This document shows, piece by piece, positions 5,840-7,327 of a stretch of 7,327 nucleotides of DNA (its first letter is position 1; the number at the start of each line of letters is the position of its first letter). The translations under genes and the position numbers were made by a program. The stretch lies in contig DATGZX010000091.1 of the NCBI GenBank assembly GCA_035296965.1, forward strand, positions 1-7,327, read 5' to 3'. Origin of the DNA: DATGZX01 sp035296965 (GTDB lineage: Bacteria; Planctomycetota; Planctomycetia; Gemmatales; Gemmataceae). The notes under the pieces are model-generated. The model was not told the origin of the DNA, searched no databases, and worked only from the letters and a program-made list of their open reading frames with translations.

Positions 5840-6889
5840 ATGAGAGTCCTGTACCTCAAAGCTGTAGCCCTGTGCGCCGGCGCCATTCTTGGCTTGACGC
5901 CATGCGTTCGGGCGGAGGAACGCCCCCTAACGCGCTTCTCATTCACTGAGCCGCACATGGGGACACGCTTCAAGGTTATTCTTTATGCGCCCGACGCATC
6001 GACGGCCAACAAGGGAGCGAAGGCGGCTTTCGAACGCATCGCCATGCTTGATGGTATCATGAGCGACTATCGCTCAACCAGCGAATTGATGCAGCTCTGC
6101 CAAAAAGCGGGCGGCGACCCTGCACACGTCAGCGATGATCTCTTTTTCGTCCTTGCGAAGGCCCAGGAAGTAGCGCGCCTTTCGGACGGAGCATTTGATG
6201 TGACTGTTGGCCCCGTTGTGCGCCTCTGGCGGCGGGCACGCAGGACCAAACAACTGCCCGAGGCGGAGGAACTGACGCGCGCTCGCGCTCTGGTAGGGTA
6301 CCGCAACGTGCGCCTGGATGAAAAGGCGCACACCGTGCAGCTTTTGAAACCAGGGATGCAGCTTGATTTGGGTGGGATCGCCAAGGGCTATGCTGCCGAT
6401 GCTGCTTTGACGGTTTTGAACCAGGCGGGGATCACGCGGGCCCTCGTCGCCGCCGGCGGAGACATCGCCGTGAGCGGAGCGCCGCCTGGCACCGAGGGCT
6501 GGACCATTGGCATTGCCCCTCTGGACGATCCAGACAGCAAGCCCCAGCGCTATCTGATCCTCCACGATGCTGCCGTGTCGACTTCCGGTGAAGCAGAACA
6601 GCACGTCGACATCGACGGCAAGCGCTACTCGCACATCGTCGATCCGAAGACTGGGATTGGACTCGTCGGCAGCCAGAGTGTCACGGTCGTTGCGCGCCGA
6701 GGCGTCATGTCGGACAGCCTCACGAAAGTGGTCAGCGTTCTGGGGCCCGAACGCGGGTTGCCAATTCTCGAGGGCCTGCCAGGGGTAGCGGCCCTGGTCG
6801 TTCGTAAGACCGAGAAAGGCATCGAAACGGTGCAATCGAAACGGTTTCAGGACATCCCACACAGGGAGAAAAGCAGCAACGATCGGTAA
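5840..6889 (+). CDS. apbE: FAD:protein FMN transferase (ApbE family), exported
   Basis: The product has 349 residues, the usual size for ApbE. The family uses FAD and Mg2+ to attach FMN to a threonine of extracytoplasmic redox proteins such as NqrB/NqrC, RnfG and FMN-bind proteins. A signal peptide covers about 1-25 (hydrophobic core, ending CVRA); Cys22 is in a poor lipobox, so a soluble periplasmic protein is more likely than a lipoprotein. Family motifs appear in order: HMGTRF 39-44, SDYRSTSEL 75-83, SDGAFDVTVGP 115-125, LDLGGIAKGYAAD 175-187, AAGGDIAVSG 204-213, VSTSG 246-250, RYSHIVDPKTG 262-272 and SDSLTK 291-296. In well-studied members the last motif reads D-A-L-A-T with Asp and Thr near the metal; here the threonine is one place earlier and lysine takes its position. 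The gene starts 186 bases from the divergent SUMF1-like gene. No flavinylation target is encoded nearby, so its partner must lie elsewhere. Confidence 0.95.
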   Translation: MRVLYLKAVALCAGAILGLTPCVRAEERPLTRFSFTEPHMGTRFKVILYAPDASTANKGAKAAFERIAMLDGIMSDYRSTSELMQLCQKAGGDPAHVSDDLFFVLAKAQEVARLSDGAFDVTVGPVVRLWRRARRTKQLPEAEELTRARALVGYRNVRLDEKAHTVQLLKPGMQLDLGGIAKGYAADAALTVLNQAGITRALVAAGGDIAVSGAPPGTEGWTIGIAPLDDPDSKPQRYLILHDAAVSTSGEAEQHVDIDGKRYSHIVDPKTGIGLVGSQSVTVVARRGVMSDSLTKVVSVLGPERGLPILEGLPGVAALVVRKTEKGIETVQSKRFQDIPHREKSSNDR

Positions 6890-6991
6890 TCAGGATCACC
6901 ATTTCGATTTGCGCTAAATGACCGTGCTTGATTTTGCAGCAGCTGGTCTTTGGCCGCCTTGCAATGCTGAAAACGTTGAAACCCGGGGTGC
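6890..6991. other. Non-coding stretch after apbE
   Basis: No convincing gene, terminator or RNA was seen in these 102 bases. It is the first part of a gene-free region of about 300 bases (6890-7186); the rest is taken up by palindromic elements at 6992-7051 and 7138-7196. The short open frame crossing it on the minus strand (7050-6847) begins inside a palindromic element and overlaps the end of apbE, so it is not called. Confidence 0.5.
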
Positions 6992-7051
6992 CATGCTTTC
7001 GCGAGTCCCGGACAACGACCCGGAAAAGTCAGCCAAACTCGCGAAAGCATG
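6992..7051. repeat. Palindromic element 3 of the CATGCTTTCG family, inverted orientation
   Basis: CATGCTTTCGCGAGT (6992-7006) pairs with ACTCGCGAAAGCATG (7037-7051), a 15-bp perfect stem around a 30-base interior, total 60 bases. The inner extension CGAGT/ACTCG is unique to this copy. The flanks are reversed relative to elements 2 and 4 (GC outside the left core, TC outside the right), so this copy lies in the opposite orientation. It starts 102 bases after the apbE stop and could form a hairpin in the 3' end of that mRNA. Confidence 0.8.
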
Positions 7052-7148
7052 TCCCGCCCCGCGTCAGGCGTCCCGTTTAGCGTTATTGGCCTCCCCCGAC
7101 TTATCCTCCTCTAAGGGATCGCCGAGAGGGGGCGGGACATGCTTTCGC
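7041..7148. repeat. 20-bp inverted match joining elements 3 and 4
   Basis: GCGAAAGCATGTCCCGCCCC at 7041-7060 is the exact reverse complement of 7129-7148. This match takes in the facing arms of elements 3 and 4 plus nine bases of shared outer flank, and encloses 68 bases with no recognised feature. It shows that the conserved part of the family extends outside the 10-base core on one side, and it allows an alternative large stem-loop joining the two elements. Confidence 0.8.
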
Positions 7149-7196
7149 AAGGTTTTGCAGGTTTGGTCTATCATCGCCAGTCGTTGCGAAAGCATG
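7138..7196. repeat. Palindromic element 4 of the CATGCTTTCG family
   Basis: CATGCTTTCGCAA (7138-7150) pairs with TTGCGAAAGCATG (7184-7196), a 13-bp perfect stem around a 33-base interior, total 59 bases. The inner extension CAA/TTG is unique to this copy. Its right core (7187-7196) is the inner edge of the right terminal repeat, mirroring element 1 at the left end. Confidence 0.8.
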
Positions 7197-7321
7197 GCAT
7201 CTATGAAGGATCCGTTGTCAAGCCGGTTGGTGCAGATTTTGTTGAGCAGAAGTTCTTCCGCAACATCCTCGTCACCGTCGGCGTCGGTCGATCTGCCCTT
7301 TGTCCGACCTGGTCGATGGTG
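7187..7321 (-). repeat. Right copy of the 135-bp perfect inverted repeat
   Basis: This is the exact reverse complement of 1-135. Six further bases (7322-7327) lie beyond it, which cannot be compared because the left copy meets the window edge. Two frames are open to the right: one from an ATG at 7194 (MASMKDPLSSRLVQ...) to the window end without a stop, and one that ends with a TGA at 7321-7323. Which of these, if any, is translated cannot be decided, and neither is recognised. Confidence 0.95.
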
Positions 7322-7327
7322 TGAGGT

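Noticed and set aside
6074..6862. 262-codon open frame on the minus strand
   Set aside because: It is antisense to apbE, whose motifs are unmistakable on the plus strand.
1..7327. Complete linear plasmid, phage or transposon with terminal inverted repeats
   Set aside because: There is no replication, packaging, transposase or integrase gene, and the content is ordinary chromosomal planctomycete genes.

Overview
The window looks like chromosomal DNA of a planctomycete, probably of the Pirellulales type. The evidence is a GC-rich sequence, a Tat-exported Gfo/Idh/MocA oxidoreductase next to a secreted SUMF1-type protein, a large membrane-anchored TPR protein, and many short palindromic repeats between genes. 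This assignment rests on gene style, not on a marker gene.

Layout. Bases 1-135 and 7187-7321 are a perfect inverted repeat, so the window is bracketed by two outward-facing copies of the same DNA. Inside the left copy lies a cluster of hairpin elements (125-339). Next come three genes on the minus strand, read from right to left: a SUMF1/FGE-like protein (5653-4610), a Gfo/Idh/MocA oxidoreductase (4541-3210), and, after a 377-base gap with two strong hairpins, an 818-residue multi-pass membrane TPR protein (2832-376). Divergent from the SUMF1-like gene, across a spacer with a nested palindrome, is apbE on the plus strand (5840-6889), encoding an exported FAD:protein FMN transferase. The stretch 6890-7186 has no gene and carries two more hairpin elements.

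How the genes may work together. The SUMF1-like and oxidoreductase genes are co-oriented with 68 bases between them and are probably one transcription unit. Both products have export signals, so a shared job at the cell surface or in the periplasm is plausible, but the substrate cannot be read from sequence. ApbE would act in the periplasm, but no flavinylation target is visible here. The TPR gene is probably transcribed separately and its function is unknown. No transposase, integrase, replication, phage, tRNA, rRNA or CRISPR feature is visible.

The most notable content is non-coding. Four elements of 59-60 bases share 10-base ends (CATGCTTTCG and its complement), but each has a different, still self-complementary, inner stem. 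A second hairpin class has the form GG-N5-TT / AA-N5-CC. These, a 35-bp perfect stem, a 20-bp stem and the 135-bp terminal repeat suggest a genome with active or well-maintained palindromic repeat families.
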